DNA from: PVC group bacterium
Lineage (GTDB): Bacteria > Auribacterota > Erginobacteria > Erginobacterales > PUNC01
Length of the DNA stretch: 52,823 nucleotides
Reading direction: 5' to 3'
Assembly (NCBI GenBank): GCA_003551625.1
Contig: PUNC01000011.1
Coordinates: forward strand, 1 to 52,823
Under the pieces are notes generated by a model. The model searched no databases. It had not been told where the DNA came from and worked only from the letters and a program-made list of their open reading frames with translations. Positions within the stretch are counted from its first letter, which is position 1. Each line of letters starts with the position of its first letter. Of this stretch, positions 1 through 8,079 are shown one piece after another. Both the position numbers and the translations under genes were made by a program.

Positions 1-600
1 ACGGCGGGGGCGGGGGTCGCCCCGGCCGGCAGCCACGGCGGTGCCGACCGGCCCGAAGGACCGGCGATCGGCCGGCCGGCTCCGAACTTCACCCTGCCGG
101 ACCTGGACGGGAACCCGGTCGAGCTCGACTCCTTCCGGGGACAATACGTGGTCCTGGAATGGATCAACTACGACTGTCCGTTCGTGGTCAAGCATTACGT
201 CACCGGCAATATGCAGGCCCTGCAGAACGAATATATGGGCAGGGGAGTCGCCTGGCTGGGGATCTGCTCGTCGGCGCCCGGCACGCAGGGCTACTTCTCC
301 CCGGAAGAGTGGAAGCGGCTGGCGGCGGAGAGAGACTCGACCCCCACCGCGATCCTCCTGGACCCGGAGGGAACCGTGGGCCGTAAATACCGGGCCCGGA
401 CCACCCCGCAGATGTTCGTAATCGATCCGGAAGGCGCCCTGATCTATATGGGCGCCATCGACGACAATCCCTCCCGGAGGCCGGAGGACGTGGCGGGGGC
501 CGAGAACTACGTCCGGGCGGCACTGGAGGCGGCGATGGCGGGGGAAGAGGTGGAGGTTACCGTAACCCGTCCTTACGGCTGCTCGGTCAAATACGAATAA
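1..600 (+). CDS. redoxin / thioredoxin-fold protein, 3' part
   Basis: The reading frame is open from the first base, so the start codon lies outside the window; 199 residues are visible. The first visible residues (AGAGVAPAGSHGGA) look like the low-complexity region after a signal peptide, so export is plausible. The body is a redoxin (AhpC/TSA-like) fold: PAPNFTLPDLDG, then VVLEWINYDCPFVVKHY, a signature of the redoxin subfamily with a single Cys followed by Pro in place of a CxxC pair, and later TTPQMFVIDPEGALIYMGAID, the usual cis-Pro and substrate-loop region. A second Cys is close to the C-terminus (PYGCSVKYE). Members are putative thiol peroxidases or disulfide reductases; the substrate cannot be told. 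It converges on the next gene 45 bp away. Confidence 0.85.
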   Translation, partial: TAGAGVAPAGSHGGADRPEGPAIGRPAPNFTLPDLDGNPVELDSFRGQYVVLEWINYDCPFVVKHYVTGNMQALQNEYMGRGVAWLGICSSAPGTQGYFSPEEWKRLAAERDSTPTAILLDPEGTVGRKYRARTTPQMFVIDPEGALIYMGAIDDNPSRRPEDVAGAENYVRAALEAAMAGEEVEVTVTRPYGCSVKYE

Positions 601-644
601 GCGGTCCCGCAGGAAAGAACGCGAGGCGGAGGGGGCGCCGAACC

Positions 645-1436
645 TCACTGCCCGCCGAAGAGGGCGTTCTTGATCCGGGAAGCTCTCGCGGGCGAAAGGA
701 TTTCGTCGCAGAACTCCTCGATCTCTTTCCGGATCGACCGGTAGTCGATCGCCCGGAAGACGTAGCGGATCTTCTCGTCGGAAAGCTCATCGAGTTCCGC
801 CTCGTTCTCCCGGATCCACCTCTTCGACTTCTCTCCCAGGCCGATTCCCAGCTTGGGGGCGTATTTGACCGCCCTCAAGATCAGGCGGCCGGCGTTGCCC
901 GGCTTGATCTTCTCGGTCAGAAGCTCCATTGGACGGGACTTCGACTCGTCGAGTATGACCTCGAGCCCGCCGAGGGGATCGATGAAGCGCTTCTCTTCCA
1001 CGTCCCAACCCAAAGCGTTAATCGACAGGTCGAAACGGGAGACCCCCATCTCCGGAGTGGCCGGATCGCCGGGCTCGATCGACTCCTCGATCCGCCAGAT
1101 GTCGATCTCCAGCCCCTCCTTCCCCCCGGCGGCCTCCGGGGAGGGATACCACTTGTATCCGCCCATCATATTCCTGCGGAAGGTCCCCCCGGCCACGATC
1201 GCCTCCTCCAGTACCTCCATCGAGGGGCAGCCCTCCACCATCAAATCCACGTCGATGATCATATTTGAGGTCTCGAGGATGAAGTCGCGGATCGTCCCCC
1301 CCACCACCCAAAGCTTGATCGGTCCCCGGCGGCGGAACTGATCTCCCAGCCAGGTCATCGCCGGCCAGAAGTCGCTTTCCCGGAGCGCCCGATCGAATTT
1401 TTCGCCGATATCCCTGACGGCGTCTTCGATTCCCAT
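645..1436 (-). CDS. poly(A) polymerase/CCA-type nucleotidyltransferase head-domain protein
   Basis: 263 residues from the ATG at 1436, chosen because GGAGG sits about 7 nt upstream; the frame is open further upstream but lacks a comparable site. It shows the class II nucleotidyltransferase head: GGTIRD at residues 46-51, IDVDL with the metal-binding Asp pair 62/64, a third acidic strand EIDIW near 112, and RFDLSINAL near 134-142, matching the RxDFTIN motif of the CCA/PAP family. The segment IDPLGGLE followed by ILRAVKYAPKLG matches the neck region. At 263 residues it is far shorter than a complete CCA-adding enzyme (about 400 or more), lacking most of the body and tail helices, so a different RNA or small-molecule substrate is possible. 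It is transcribed alone. Confidence 0.75.
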   Translation of the reverse strand: MGIEDAVRDIGEKFDRALRESDFWPAMTWLGDQFRRRGPIKLWVVGGTIRDFILETSNMIIDVDLMVEGCPSMEVLEEAIVAGGTFRRNMMGGYKWYPSPEAAGGKEGLEIDIWRIEESIEPGDPATPEMGVSRFDLSINALGWDVEEKRFIDPLGGLEVILDESKSRPMELLTEKIKPGNAGRLILRAVKYAPKLGIGLGEKSKRWIRENEAELDELSDEKIRYVFRAIDYRSIRKEIEEFCDEILSPARASRIKNALFGGQ

Positions 1437-1534
1437 CTTTCTTCCTCCCGTTTTCACGCGTTTTCGGCCAGGCCGGTCTATCCCGGATTGCATTACAAGC
1501 TATCCAAATCGTCGGTCTTCATAAATAATCAGGT

Positions 1535-2281
1535 TTAAAGCAAGCCGCTCTCCCTGAAGCTGTAATAGCCGTCGCCGCCGACGACGATATGGTCTAGAAC
1601 ATCCACCCCCACCGCCTCGCAGGCTTCCTTCAGCCGCCCGGTCAGGGCGATATCGTCGCGGCTGGGACGGAGGGTCCCGGCCGGATGGTTATGGGCGAAG
1701 ATCACCCGGGAGGCGTTGCCGTTCAATGCCAACTCGACCACCTCCCGGGGAAAGACCGCCGCCTGATCGACCGTACCCGAAAACAGATCCACGCATTCCA
1801 TAACCCGGTTGGCGTTGTTGAGCAGCAGCACCACGAATTTTTCCTTCTTCAACCCCACCAGCGAAAGGCGCAGGTAATCGCGCACCGCGGCGGGGGAATC
1901 GGCCGTGGGCAGCTTTCGGGCGCGGACGGCCAGGTAAGCCCGGGCCGCTTCCTTGACCAGCCGCAATCCGATGATGTTCTTCGGGCCGAGACCGTGGATT
2001 TCTTTCAACTGTTCGTCGGAAGCGTCCAGCACCCCCGCCAGGTCCCCGAAACGCTTGAGCGCCTCCTTGGCCGGGAGCTTACAGTCGGCCCGGGGACTGC
2101 CGAGAGTGAGCAGCAGTTCCACGGCCTCGTAGTCGACAAGCCCGTCAAAGCCGGCCCGGCGGAACTTATTCCTCAACCGGGCGAAGTGCCCCTCCCGGCT
2201 CTTCCGGATCTCCGCTTCCCTGGTTTCTTCTCTCGCGGAAGCGCGGGCTGATTTTCCCCGGCGGGAGGTTTCTTCTTTCAT
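1535..2281 (-). CDS. radC: RadC-family JAB/MPN-domain protein
   Basis: 248 residues, normal for the family. An N-terminal helix-hairpin-helix-like region (IHGLGPKNIIGLRLV, residues 95-109) is followed by the JAB/MPN metalloprotease-like domain. The JAMM signature is complete: H197-x-H199-P in FAHNHPAG, then S207 and D210. RadC was named for DNA repair, but its biochemical role is unresolved; a link to mobile DNA and restart of damaged forks is often proposed. It starts 3 bp after the stop of the degenerate PilB-like gene and is the last gene of the serpin/receiver operon, which is not its usual setting. The N-terminal 25 residues are charged and low-complexity. Confidence 0.92.
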   Translation of the reverse strand: MKEETSRRGKSARASAREETREAEIRKSREGHFARLRNKFRRAGFDGLVDYEAVELLLTLGSPRADCKLPAKEALKRFGDLAGVLDASDEQLKEIHGLGPKNIIGLRLVKEAARAYLAVRARKLPTADSPAAVRDYLRLSLVGLKKEKFVVLLLNNANRVMECVDLFSGTVDQAAVFPREVVELALNGNASRVIFAHNHPAGTLRPSRDDIALTGRLKEACEAVGVDVLDHIVVGGDGYYSFRESGLL

Positions 2282-2284
2282 CGG

Positions 2285-3955
2285 TTAGAGGGATTCGAAC
2301 TGGCCGGGATCGATCCGGCCGTCCGCCAGCAGACGGAGTCCCTTGGCGACGATGGACTCCCCGGCTTTGAGCTCTTCCCATCCCCGGCGCAGGTCCCACG
2401 GGTTCCGGCTCTGCAGGATATAATCCTTGAAGCCGTTGTCGTTGACGGTGACCTCCGTCAGCCACTCCAGGCCCTGGAAACCGGTCCGGGAGCAGGAATC
2501 GCAGCCTCGGGGAAGAAAAACCCGGGAGATTTCCTTGAGATGCGGGCGGCGCTTTTTCGCCTCGGCGGAGACCGGCGCCGCTTCGCGGCAATCCGGACAG
2601 AGAATACGAACCGGGCGAAGGGCCAGGATCGAGTTGAGGGCGGCGGCGATCAGCGAATTCTTGATTCCGCATTCCATAAGATAGGCGATGAAATCCACCG
2701 AACGGCTGAAATCGCTCTTGCCCAGCAGGGAAAACCCGGCCAGTCCCAGGTGGAGGATCTGCTCGAGAATGGACGGCAGCTCGAGGTTGTCGATGTAGAG
2801 CAGATCCGGTTTCTGGCGGGCCGCCTGAAGCAGGGCGCGGCGGTAGGCGACTTCCGCCCCCTCCGCGACCGGAATCAGGAGATACTCGCCCTTCTCCAGC
2901 GGTTCCTCCGACTGGACCGCCACCGCCTTTAACCGGGGAGAGACCAACTCCCGGAAAACGGTCTCGGCCACCGGGTCGGCCCCCTCCCGCCCCCGGCCGG
3001 CCACCACGTTCAAGCCGGTCCCGCGGCCGGCGCGCTCCAAGAACTTTATCACGGCGGCGTCGGATTTCAGCCGTTTCCAGTCGAAGACCATATCGGCCCC
3101 GTATTCGAGAAAGCTGATAACCGCGCTGGTTCCCAGCATAGTCGAGGAATAAGCCAGGCTCAGCCTTCTCTTGGCTCCTCCCAGGAAGATCGAGAAAACC
3201 TGCCGGCCGATTTCCCCCGTACCGGTCGATAAAACCCCGGCCGCGATCCGCAACCGGTCCAGGCAGATCTCCCGGAAAGCGGAAGGATAAAGAACCCGGA
3301 CCTCGAGCTCGTCTTCTCTCCGGTAACGGACCCGCAGCCCCTCCGAAACCGGCTCGAAGTGGACCTCGCGGGCCTTCTTCCACCAGCCCTCCAGCAGATG
3401 GACGTAAACCAGGCTGGTCCCGGTAATATCCTGAAGAATCTCCTCGTAGCCGGGGAAATCTTCCGGGGGCCGGTAACCGTTCAAGCGGAAATCCTCGCCG
3501 GCGCCGAGACCGGAAGGGGAGAGAAAATAGTCCAAGGCGAGAAGAACACTCTTCTTCCGGGCCACCGCCGGCATCACCTGCCGGTGGGAGAAAAGGGCCA
3601 GATCGTGAAGCGCGCGATGAGCGGTGGGATCGGCGAAAGCGACGTGAAGAATATCGTCTTCCAGAAAAAGCGGAACCGCCAGATGCTCGGTCAGGATCTC
3701 GGCGGGGATCGAAGCCACCAGTTCCGGGTCGAGTTTTTCGGGCAGCAGCTCGACGTAAGGGATGTTCATCGACGCCGCAATGGAACGATTCAGCTCGTCC
3801 TCGCCGATATAGCCCCTCTGGAGCAGAATGCCGGCCAGCGTCCCCCCGATCCTTTTTTGCTCGTGGAGCGCGAGACTGACGCGGTGAAGCGGAACAAGGT
3901 GGTTCTTGAGCAGATAGCGAACGAATACTTTCTGCGAAAATCCGCGCTTGATCAT
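2285..3955 (-). CDS. degenerate PilB/GspE-like protein (MshEN domain, Walker motifs lost)
   Basis: 556 residues, the length of a PilB/GspE secretion ATPase. Residues about 1-145 match the MshEN N-terminal domain (ILLQRGYIGEDELNRSIA, then YVELLPEKLDPELVASIPAE and VAFADPT), which in homologues can bind c-di-GMP. The C-terminal half follows the PilB fold: ECGIKNSLIAAALNSILALR then CPDC (453/456) and CDSC (485/488), the zinc tetracysteine. However, the Walker A site expected near residue 320 (GPTGSGKTTT in PilB) reads VVAGRGREGAD, and the Walker B region (VGEIRD) reads LLYIDNLELP. ATP hydrolysis is therefore unlikely. It is translationally coupled (ATGA) to the receiver-domain gene upstream. No pilC, pilT or pilin gene is in the window. 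Inference: an adaptor or regulator rather than a motor. Confidence 0.8.
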   Translation of the reverse strand: MIKRGFSQKVFVRYLLKNHLVPLHRVSLALHEQKRIGGTLAGILLQRGYIGEDELNRSIAASMNIPYVELLPEKLDPELVASIPAEILTEHLAVPLFLEDDILHVAFADPTAHRALHDLALFSHRQVMPAVARKKSVLLALDYFLSPSGLGAGEDFRLNGYRPPEDFPGYEEILQDITGTSLVYVHLLEGWWKKAREVHFEPVSEGLRVRYRREDELEVRVLYPSAFREICLDRLRIAAGVLSTGTGEIGRQVFSIFLGGAKRRLSLAYSSTMLGTSAVISFLEYGADMVFDWKRLKSDAAVIKFLERAGRGTGLNVVAGRGREGADPVAETVFRELVSPRLKAVAVQSEEPLEKGEYLLIPVAEGAEVAYRRALLQAARQKPDLLYIDNLELPSILEQILHLGLAGFSLLGKSDFSRSVDFIAYLMECGIKNSLIAAALNSILALRPVRILCPDCREAAPVSAEAKKRRPHLKEISRVFLPRGCDSCSRTGFQGLEWLTEVTVNDNGFKDYILQSRNPWDLRRGWEELKAGESIVAKGLRLLADGRIDPGQFESL

Positions 3956-4341
3956 CTCCCCCCTCCCCCGGCGGCGAGAGCCTTCTCCACCCGGGAGGAG
4001 ATCTCTTCCGGGCCGGCGGGCGCGGCGATATAATCGGCGGCGCCGAGGTCGCGGGCGATCCGGGAAAAGACCTCCCCCCGGCGGGTGGAGTAGAAGACGA
4101 CCGGGATCGACGCCAGGCGCGAATCGAGCTTGAGCGCGGCCAGGGTGGTGAAACCGTCCGGTCCCGGCATAATCAGATCCAGGAGAATCAAGGCCGGATG
4201 GTATTTCCGGGCCATCCGCAGCGCCTCCCGCCCGTCGCCGGCTTCCCGGACCCGCCAGCGATCATCCGGCAGGGCGTTTTTCAGGTCTCCGCGGAGATTG
4301 AGTTCGTCGTTGACTATCAGGATCAGGGGATTGGCGTTCAT
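3952..4341 (-). CDS. stand-alone response-regulator receiver domain
   Basis: 129 residues forming one CheY-like receiver with no output domain. The phospho-acceptor Asp55 is present (LILLDLIMPG), as is the Ser/Thr of strand 4 (FYST, 85-86). Two canonical positions differ: the first residue of the acidic pair is Asn (VNDE, N11) and the conserved Lys before Pro at the end of strand 5 is Ala (YIAAPAG). These substitutions suggest altered metal binding or phosphorylation switching. It overlaps the serpin stop by ATGA and its own stop overlaps the PilB-like start by ATGA, so the three proteins are likely made together. No histidine kinase is in the window. Confidence 0.9.
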   Translation of the reverse strand: MNANPLILIVNDELNLRGDLKNALPDDRWRVREAGDGREALRMARKYHPALILLDLIMPGPDGFTTLAALKLDSRLASIPVVFYSTRRGEVFSRIARDLGAADYIAAPAGPEEISSRVEKALAAGGGGR

Positions 4342-5579
4342 TCTTGTCTTTCCGCCGGCGAATCAAAACGCCCCCAGAAAAGCACGGCGCCGGATTCCCG
4401 GTCGCGGATCAGGTAGGTGAACGGGCGGTCGGCCCGAAAGACCGCGGGAGGAGCGGGAACGGCCGTCACGCCGATCCCCACCGCGGTGGCGGCGGCCGCT
4501 TCGGTCCCGGTCTCGTCGACTTCGATCCAGGCCTGGTGAAGAACGGCGGAGATGAAGAGATCCTCCGTCCCGTCGATTCCGGAAAAGTCCGCCCCTTCGG
4601 AGAAGGCCTCCTCCATTCCCAGCGCTTTGAGAGCTTCATCCAGCCGCAGGCGCGATTCGGTTCGAAAACGGGGGAGGAAGACCTCGACCCGGCGGCGGGG
4701 CCAGGTCCGCGGCCGGAGAAGCGGATCGGCGGCGCAGACGCCGGCGAAAAGCCGGGCCGGCTCGGTTTCGGGGTCGGGAAGAATCACGGTCATCGCCAGC
4801 CTCTCTCCCGAGTAAGGCAGCTCCACGGCTTGAAGACCGTCTTTCTCCAGGTAACGGAAATCATCGGTCACCCTCATCAGGTCAACCTCGGCCTCGCCGC
4901 CGGCGGCCGGAAAGAAGGGGGCCGGTTCCGTTTCCTCTTCGGGGAAAATCGTTCTCCAGTCCGCCCGGAAATAGACGGCGTTAACTATCATCAGGCGCGT
5001 GAGAGCCGTGATCACTCCCGGCGGGACCAGGTCCCGGATCCTCTCCCCAGTCTGTTCGGCGACCCAGCGGTTGATCCCGGCCCGCGCTTTCTCCGGGCGG
5101 CGGAAATCAACCCGGCCGAAGGCGGCGCGATAGTGTTTCTCCACAAGTTTCAGATACTCCGGCAGGAATTCGTGCCCATCCTGTCCCCATAATCGACTGA
5201 CCAGCCGGAGCTGGTCGCCGGCGGCGGAATCCCCCAGTTCCGCCAGGAAGTTCCCCAGCGTCGGATGAAGCCGATCGGCTTCCAGGCCGTATTCCAGGGC
5301 GCGATCGAAACCCTCGGCGGTCGAGCCCCGGGCTCCGGCGTAAGCGATGGTCAGCGCTCCGTAAACGCTCAGGGGAGAGAAGAGAAGATTCTCTCTCTCC
5401 GGAATATCCAGATTGAAGATTTTGGTCGCGAACCGATTGACTCCTTCCACCAGTCTCATCGTATTCTCCGGGGTCGTAGAAGCCGGGGGCGTCCCGGCGG
5501 CCGAAACGGACCGAACGGTAATCGCGGCCAGAGCCGCCGCCAGGCAGACGAAATGTTTTTTCCAGCGCGCCAGGTTCAT
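4338..5579 (-). CDS. secreted serpin (serine protease inhibitor)
   Basis: 413 residues with an N-terminal signal peptide (hydrophobic stretch about 10-27 ending SVSAAG). The serpin core is clear: NLLFSPLSVYGALTIAYAGA, LMIVNAVYFRADW, ELPYSGERLAMTVILPDP, and the C-terminal signature FRADRPFTYLIRD followed by VLFWGRFDSP. The reactive-centre hinge is of the inhibitory type: EVDETGTEAAAATAV, with Gly358, Thr359, Glu360 and a run of Ala at P12-P9, which permits loop insertion. The likely P1 region lies around IGVTAVP (369-375), so Val or Thr rather than Arg may be the cleavage residue. Bacterial serpins are sporadic. The export signal implies a periplasmic or extracellular protease target. It starts 7 bp after the upstream gene's stop (SD GAGGG) and overlaps the receiver gene by 4 bp. 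Confidence 0.93.
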   Translation of the reverse strand: MNLARWKKHFVCLAAALAAITVRSVSAAGTPPASTTPENTMRLVEGVNRFATKIFNLDIPERENLLFSPLSVYGALTIAYAGARGSTAEGFDRALEYGLEADRLHPTLGNFLAELGDSAAGDQLRLVSRLWGQDGHEFLPEYLKLVEKHYRAAFGRVDFRRPEKARAGINRWVAEQTGERIRDLVPPGVITALTRLMIVNAVYFRADWRTIFPEEETEPAPFFPAAGGEAEVDLMRVTDDFRYLEKDGLQAVELPYSGERLAMTVILPDPETEPARLFAGVCAADPLLRPRTWPRRRVEVFLPRFRTESRLRLDEALKALGMEEAFSEGADFSGIDGTEDLFISAVLHQAWIEVDETGTEAAAATAVGIGVTAVPAPPAVFRADRPFTYLIRDRESGAVLFWGRFDSPAERQE

Positions 5580-5586
5580 CGAACCC

Positions 5587-6621
5587 TCATTCTTTTGCCC
5601 GCCGCCGGGCGGCCAGAAACTTCTCCAGCGCGAACTTAACTTCGGGATCGTCCGGGTCGAGGCCGCGGAATCTCAACAGCCTCCGGGAAATCCGGAGCGG
5701 GCTTTCCCCGCCGGCCGGCCGGGAACGCTCTCCTCCGGAAGACAGGGGCGGGGGAGTCTCCTTCTCGGCGGCGACGATCGCGGTATCGGCGATCTTCCGA
5801 ATTACCTCCAGGGCGAAGTCGCGGCCCCGGACATTATCGAGAAGCCTGGTCCAGATCAGGGTGAACCACCTCTCGTAGCGCCTTCCCAGACCGGGAATCT
5901 TAACCAGGGCGAAGTGCAGCAGAACCAGCGCCAGGGCGGAGACGGCCAGGGTGAAGACGGTCGTGAAGTGATTGAAGAAATCCCGCCGGACGGCGTGCCA
6001 GGAGGCCAACCCCAGATCAACCGGCCCCGACCGGCGGGGAAGATCGAGTTCGCGGGTCACCTCCCCGACCTTCCGGGCTTCCTCGGCCGGCCCCAGGAAG
6101 AAGAGTCCTCCCCGCCGCCCGGGGGGAAAGATCAGGAAATCGCCTTTCTCCCAATTCAGTCCGGCGGAACGGGAGATCTCGAGCAGTTCCTTCCGGATCC
6201 TTTCCGGGGAAGAGAACTCCAGCGGCACGCGCGAGATCAGGGGAAGCGCCGCGGCCGGAGCGGGCGAATAAAAACCGTCGAGATGCTCGGCGATCATCCG
6301 GGCGGTCCTCACCTCGCCGGTCTCCCCGAACAAAAGCAGCGCTTCGTCCCCGGCGGGAAAACCGTAACGCAGAAAGCGCACCGAGGGATAGATCCTCCAG
6401 GAGCGGCCGATCTCCTTTAAGTCCCGCTCGATCTCCTCCGCCCGGCCGTAACGCAGCCGCACGGCCTCCACCGCGCCGTCGCGAAGATAAGCGGCTTCAG
6501 CCTCGGCCTCGGCCGCCCGCGCGGCCGGGGGCCGAGAGACGGAGAACCCCAGGAGCAGTAACAGGAGCAGGCGGCCTCGGCCGGCCGCCCGAAAACCGAC
6601 AGTTATCTCCGGCGGTTTCAC
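5587..6621 (-). CDS. hypothetical secreted/membrane protein with secretin-N-like repeats
   Basis: 344 residues, not confidently recognised. It begins with a GTG and has a signal peptide (LLLLLLLGF then AARAAEA). Residues about 45-105 and 115-200 each resemble the short beta-alpha repeats of secretin N domains: a strand (EAVRLRYG), a helix (EEIERDLKEIG), a strand with a FLRYG turn, and DEALLLFGETGEVRTARMIAEHLD. A single membrane helix follows at about 222-245 (TLAVSALALVLLHFALV), then a charged, proline-rich cytoplasmic tail. The topology would place the repeats outside and the tail inside. It is the first gene of the run leading to the serpin, receiver and PilB-like genes, so a role in the same envelope process is reasonable inference. 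No Shine-Dalgarno sequence is visible. Confidence 0.55.
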   Translation of the reverse strand: MKPPEITVGFRAAGRGRLLLLLLLGFSVSRPPAARAAEAEAEAAYLRDGAVEAVRLRYGRAEEIERDLKEIGRSWRIYPSVRFLRYGFPAGDEALLLFGETGEVRTARMIAEHLDGFYSPAPAAALPLISRVPLEFSSPERIRKELLEISRSAGLNWEKGDFLIFPPGRRGGLFFLGPAEEARKVGEVTRELDLPRRSGPVDLGLASWHAVRRDFFNHFTTVFTLAVSALALVLLHFALVKIPGLGRRYERWFTLIWTRLLDNVRGRDFALEVIRKIADTAIVAAEKETPPPLSSGGERSRPAGGESPLRISRRLLRFRGLDPDDPEVKFALEKFLAARRRAKE

Positions 6622-6627
6622 GTAAAG

Positions 6628-6656
6628 AGATTAGCACAGTTATCCGTGCGGAACAA
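6628..6656 (-). promoter_or_regulatory. candidate sigma-70 promoter of the serpin operon
   Basis: On the minus strand TTGTTC (6651-6656) is separated by 17 nt from TAATCT (6628-6633). The -10 ends only 6 nt from the GTG at 6621, which would give an almost leaderless mRNA and agrees with the absence of a Shine-Dalgarno site. A 12-bp palindrome TGCATATATGCA lies just upstream at 6673-6684 and could be an operator. The match is moderate. Confidence 0.3.
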
Positions 6657-6765
6657 TGAGGGGGTCAGTCCGTGCATATATGCAACTTTCCCGACCTTGG
6701 GCCGCAATTCACGTTCCCCGCCCTATGATGTGACGCAACCGGAAACTAAAAACTGCTTTCCGCGT

Positions 6766-8064
6766 TTAAGAAAACCAGGCCAGCAGGCCCAGATAATACA
6801 AAGCGGCCAGCAGCGCCGAGACGGCAGCCAGTTTGACCAGCCAGACATAGCAGGCCGAAAGCCCCGCCCGGAAATAAGTCCGCGAGAAGAGAAAGCAGAA
6901 ATGAAGCGGGGAGAGCATCACTCCGAGATAACCGGACAGGAAAGCGATCGAGGGATAGACCAGCCCCGGCCAGGTTCCCCAGTCGCCGAGTAAGGGCAGA
7001 ACCACCGGAAAGCTGATGCCGACAAACCCCAGTCCGATGCCGGTCACCAGCCCCGCCAGGAAAGGAATCGCCGCGACCAGAATCATAACCGGGAAGCCGG
7101 CCGAGAGCAGTTCTTCTCCGATCGCCGGGGCCGCCGCGGTTATGTCGATCATCTCCTTGAAGTAAAGAACCGAAATTACCAGCAGGATCATCGCCCCCTG
7201 CTTCTTGAGGGAGAAGAGGCCGAGAAACCGACGCCAGCCGAAGCCTTCGGAGAAAGCGACCACAAAGAGACAGACCACCAGGGACAGAACCAGGGCGGCC
7301 TCGGAGGCCGCCGCGCCCGCCCCGGTGACAAAGAGCCGCAGAACCAGGGCGAACACCGCGGCCAGCGCCGGCAGGACAAGGATGGGGACGGCTTCGCGGA
7401 GAAAACCGGAAAAAGCCCGGGGCCGGCGTCGGGACGGCGGCGAGGCAACCGGCTCCTTCATCGGACGGACCAGAACCAGCCACCCCGCCCCGAGGCTGAT
7501 GACGGCCAGGGGGAACTGGATGACGGCGAACCGCCAGAATTCCACCCCCAGCAGCCCCACCGCCAGCACGAAACCCGGATAGAAAGGCCACCAGTATTCC
7601 CAGAGATGCCGGAACCAGTAATTGACGATCGTTTTATGGTCGGGGGCCAGCTCGTCGCCGGGACAGACGGCCTCCACCATCGGGGCGGAGAAAAGGGCTC
7701 CGCCGGGAAGGGGCAGGAAACCCACCAGAGCGGGAAAGAAAACTGCCAGCAGCTTCCGGCTGCCGATCCAGGCTTCGGCGGCGGCGACCATTCTCTTCAT
7801 CTTCCCCGATTCTTCCAGAAGACGGCCGAGGGTGAGGATCAGCAGCAGAATCAACGCCAGGGATATCGTGGTGGAACGAGAGACCACCGGGGCCGTCGCG
7901 GCCAGCAGCCGCGACGGAGCCAAGCCGTGCCAGAGACCGAGAAGAATGCTGCTGAAAAATAGCCCGGCCCAGAGAGGAATCTTGAGGCGGACCAGCCAGA
8001 GGATCAAGGCGAAACAGGTGAAGACCTTGACCGAAGATGGTAGAGTTAACAGGAGTTCAATCAT
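6766..8064 (-). CDS. DUF401-family membrane permease
   Basis: 432 residues, almost entirely hydrophobic with roughly ten or more predicted membrane helices. Family signatures are GFLPLPGGALFSAPMVE around residue 115-131 and NYWFRHLWEYWWPFYPG around 147-163, which I recognise from DUF401 proteins, a poorly characterised transporter group of the broader ion-transporter/Gnt-like superfamily. Substrate unknown. It stands alone on the minus strand and is divergent from the tandem AEP-like genes, with which it shares a 131-bp intergenic region. Alternative: another anion or gluconate-type permease. Confidence 0.85.
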   Translation of the reverse strand: MIELLLTLPSSVKVFTCFALILWLVRLKIPLWAGLFFSSILLGLWHGLAPSRLLAATAPVVSRSTTISLALILLLILTLGRLLEESGKMKRMVAAAEAWIGSRKLLAVFFPALVGFLPLPGGALFSAPMVEAVCPGDELAPDHKTIVNYWFRHLWEYWWPFYPGFVLAVGLLGVEFWRFAVIQFPLAVISLGAGWLVLVRPMKEPVASPPSRRRPRAFSGFLREAVPILVLPALAAVFALVLRLFVTGAGAAASEAALVLSLVVCLFVVAFSEGFGWRRFLGLFSLKKQGAMILLVISVLYFKEMIDITAAAPAIGEELLSAGFPVMILVAAIPFLAGLVTGIGLGFVGISFPVVLPLLGDWGTWPGLVYPSIAFLSGYLGVMLSPLHFCFLFSRTYFRAGLSACYVWLVKLAAVSALLAALYYLGLLAWFS

Positions 8065-8079
8065 CGGAATCTTTTTTTC

